Source: an uncultured Lachnospiraceae bacterium (GTDB lineage Bacteria > Bacillota > Clostridia > Lachnospirales > Lachnospiraceae). Taken from it: DNA of 64,000 nucleotides. This document shows, in pieces, positions 62,906 to 64,000 of the stretch. Within the stretch, counting starts at the first letter, position 1. Each line of letters opens with the position of its first letter. The notes below the pieces were generated by a model. The model did no database searches and was not told where the DNA came from. It worked only from the letters and a program-made list of their open reading frames with translations. The stretch lies in the NCBI GenBank assembly GCA_910577825.1, contig CAJTOK010000002.1:85965-149964 (forward strand). Direction: 5' to 3'. The translations under genes were made by a program, and so were the position numbers.

Positions 62906-64000
62906 ATGGTACAGATTAGTAAAAAAGATAAGGAAAAAGTACTTGAAGCAATACATTCAGGTAAAATAGATACTGCGGAACTGGCTCTGCCAGCCCTTGC
63001 TGATTCTATTATGCTTGCCATGAAACAGCAGGGTTTTCTTGAACCGCTTAATGACGTATTTAAGGATAAACGCAGTGATAACATGCATATTCCTTCATAT
63101 ATACTTCTGACACTTGCCATTACTGCAAAACTTAAACAAAAAACAAGCCTTACAGATGTACCTTTTGCAATCACAGATGCAGGGCTGCTTGCAGAACTTG
63201 GCTGGAATGCATGGGATTATGGGCGCAATGTAAATGAAGGGCTGTTTTCAGAAAGTGTAATGCGTAAACTTGTAAAAAAATACAACAGTGAAGAACTGGT
63301 TTCTTTTTATAACCATTATGTACAAGGTTATGCATTAAAAAACCTTGGTGTGCAGCCATGCATACATATACTGGACTGTACTAAAATCCCAGTAAACCTT
63401 AGTAACGCAAATTATGAAAATTCTTCTGTTGTAACCATAGATGGTGAAACCATGCGTGGATATAAACTTGGTGTACTGCGTGGCATCACAGATGATTCAG
63501 GAGTAGCAGAAGAAATTATCTTTGGCACTTTAAAAACCCATGATATGGAATTATGCAGGGAAATGTTAAAAAACACTTCCTGTTTCCATGAAAATGACAT
63601 CTTAATAAACGACAGGGGGTTCCTGTCACGTGAAATGACAAATTACCTTAAAACAGAACGTAAAGTTGACACATATATACCTGCAAGGGAAAACATGGAC
63701 ATATTTAAAGATGCAGTGTCCCTTGCTGTTTCCAGCGGTAAATGGCAGAAACATCCAAACAAAAAAAGAAAAGACCAGGAAATACAGCTTGTAAAGTCCC
63801 TTGGACCGTTATGGGCAAGTGACACCCCTGAAAAGGATGTCCCTGTCAATGCATGTGTTGTACATGATAAAAAAACAGACAAATTTTTTGTCTTTATGAC
63901 TACTGATACCACAAAAACTGCACGCCAGATTATCCAGATTTATGAACTGCGCCCAGAAATAGAAGAAGACTTCCGCCAGATGAAAGATTTCTGGAAATTA
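62906..64000 (+). CDS. IS4-like DDE transposase, 3' end outside the window
   Basis: An open frame from ATG 62906-62908 (GGGGA upstream) gives 365 residues and leaves the right edge. It contains a first catalytic Asp in HILDCTKIPV, a second in LINDRGFLSREM, and the YELRPEIEEDFRQMK signature (Y-x2-R-x3-E-x6-K) that marks the third acidic residue of IS4-type transposases (DDE_Tnp_1). The terminal inverted repeats are not identified. It seems intact as far as seen. Confidence 0.85.
   Translation, partial: MVQISKKDKEKVLEAIHSGKIDTAELALPALADSIMLAMKQQGFLEPLNDVFKDKRSDNMHIPSYILLTLAITAKLKQKTSLTDVPFAITDAGLLAELGWNAWDYGRNVNEGLFSESVMRKLVKKYNSEELVSFYNHYVQGYALKNLGVQPCIHILDCTKIPVNLSNANYENSSVVTIDGETMRGYKLGVLRGITDDSGVAEEIIFGTLKTHDMELCREMLKNTSCFHENDILINDRGFLSREMTNYLKTERKVDTYIPARENMDIFKDAVSLAVSSGKWQKHPNKKRKDQEIQLVKSLGPLWASDTPEKDVPVNACVVHDKKTDKFFVFMTTDTTKTARQIIQIYELRPEIEEDFRQMKDFWKL

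Noticed and set aside
1..64000. CRISPR arrays, tRNA or rRNA genes
   Set aside because: No regularly spaced repeats, no cloverleaf-like segments and no ribosomal RNA motifs were noticed on either strand; a tRNA scan was not possible.

Overview
The window reads as chromosomal DNA of an AT-rich, spore-forming member of the Clostridia, most like the Lachnospiraceae. The signs are strong AGGAGG-type ribosome binding sites, BofA and SpoIIQ-like proteins, a Gram-positive Tad pilus locus, many VanS/BceS-type two-component systems with FtsX-type ABC transporters, and clostridial S8 proteases. No rRNA, tRNA or CRISPR array was seen.

Layout, left to right. 1-223 is the start of an IS607-type serine recombinase. 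345-4056 is a four-gene block of two complete two-component systems (BceRS-like and AgrAC-like); a divergent promoter may make a small RNA ending at 4401. 4387-7274 is a thiamine thiazole operon (thiS-thiG-thiH-tenI/thiE). 7531-10500 is a structured leader plus trkA-trkH potassium uptake. 10570-11905 is an ECF sigma factor with a probable anti-sigma factor. 12068-15190 is a sugar isomerase / AAA-nuclease / DJ-1 operon. 15315-25257 holds two tandem paralogous modules of ABC ATPase, permease, response regulator and kinase, each preceded by the same direct-repeat operator. 25456-28072 has a SpoIIQ-like protein, an RDD protein and SppA. 28284-33805 has glycogen phosphorylase, a small lipoprotein and a GH31 alpha-glucosidase. 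33807-43293 is a complete Tad/Flp pilus locus, with a frameshift in the CpaF ATPase gene and two genes that seem to start at ATT codons. bofA and yaaL follow.

The most unusual part is 44059-52116. One S8 (subtilisin-like) protease gene is split into three pieces by two insertions: 5,363 bp (MoxR, DUF58, transglutaminase and L-ribulose-5-phosphate 4-epimerase genes) and 898 bp (a small gene plus a frameshifted zeta-toxin-like kinase). Both insertions lie at runs of G in the coding strand. Their ends share a TGGTGT core and neither encodes a recombinase. Removing both at the G runs restores one uninterrupted reading frame of 598 codons with the full Asp-His-Ser triad.

52209-62671 holds a ClpX paralogue, an orphan XRE regulator, a zinc-ribbon regulator, seryl-tRNA synthetase, a secreted FN3-like protein, a PAS-GGDEF-EAL protein with degenerate catalytic motifs, FabF and a hybrid histidine kinase. 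The window ends in an IS4-like DDE transposase that runs off the right edge.

Most genes are on the minus strand. The exceptions are trkAH, the lipoprotein and GH31 genes, yaaL and the transposase. All functional calls come from reading motifs by eye; no database search was run.
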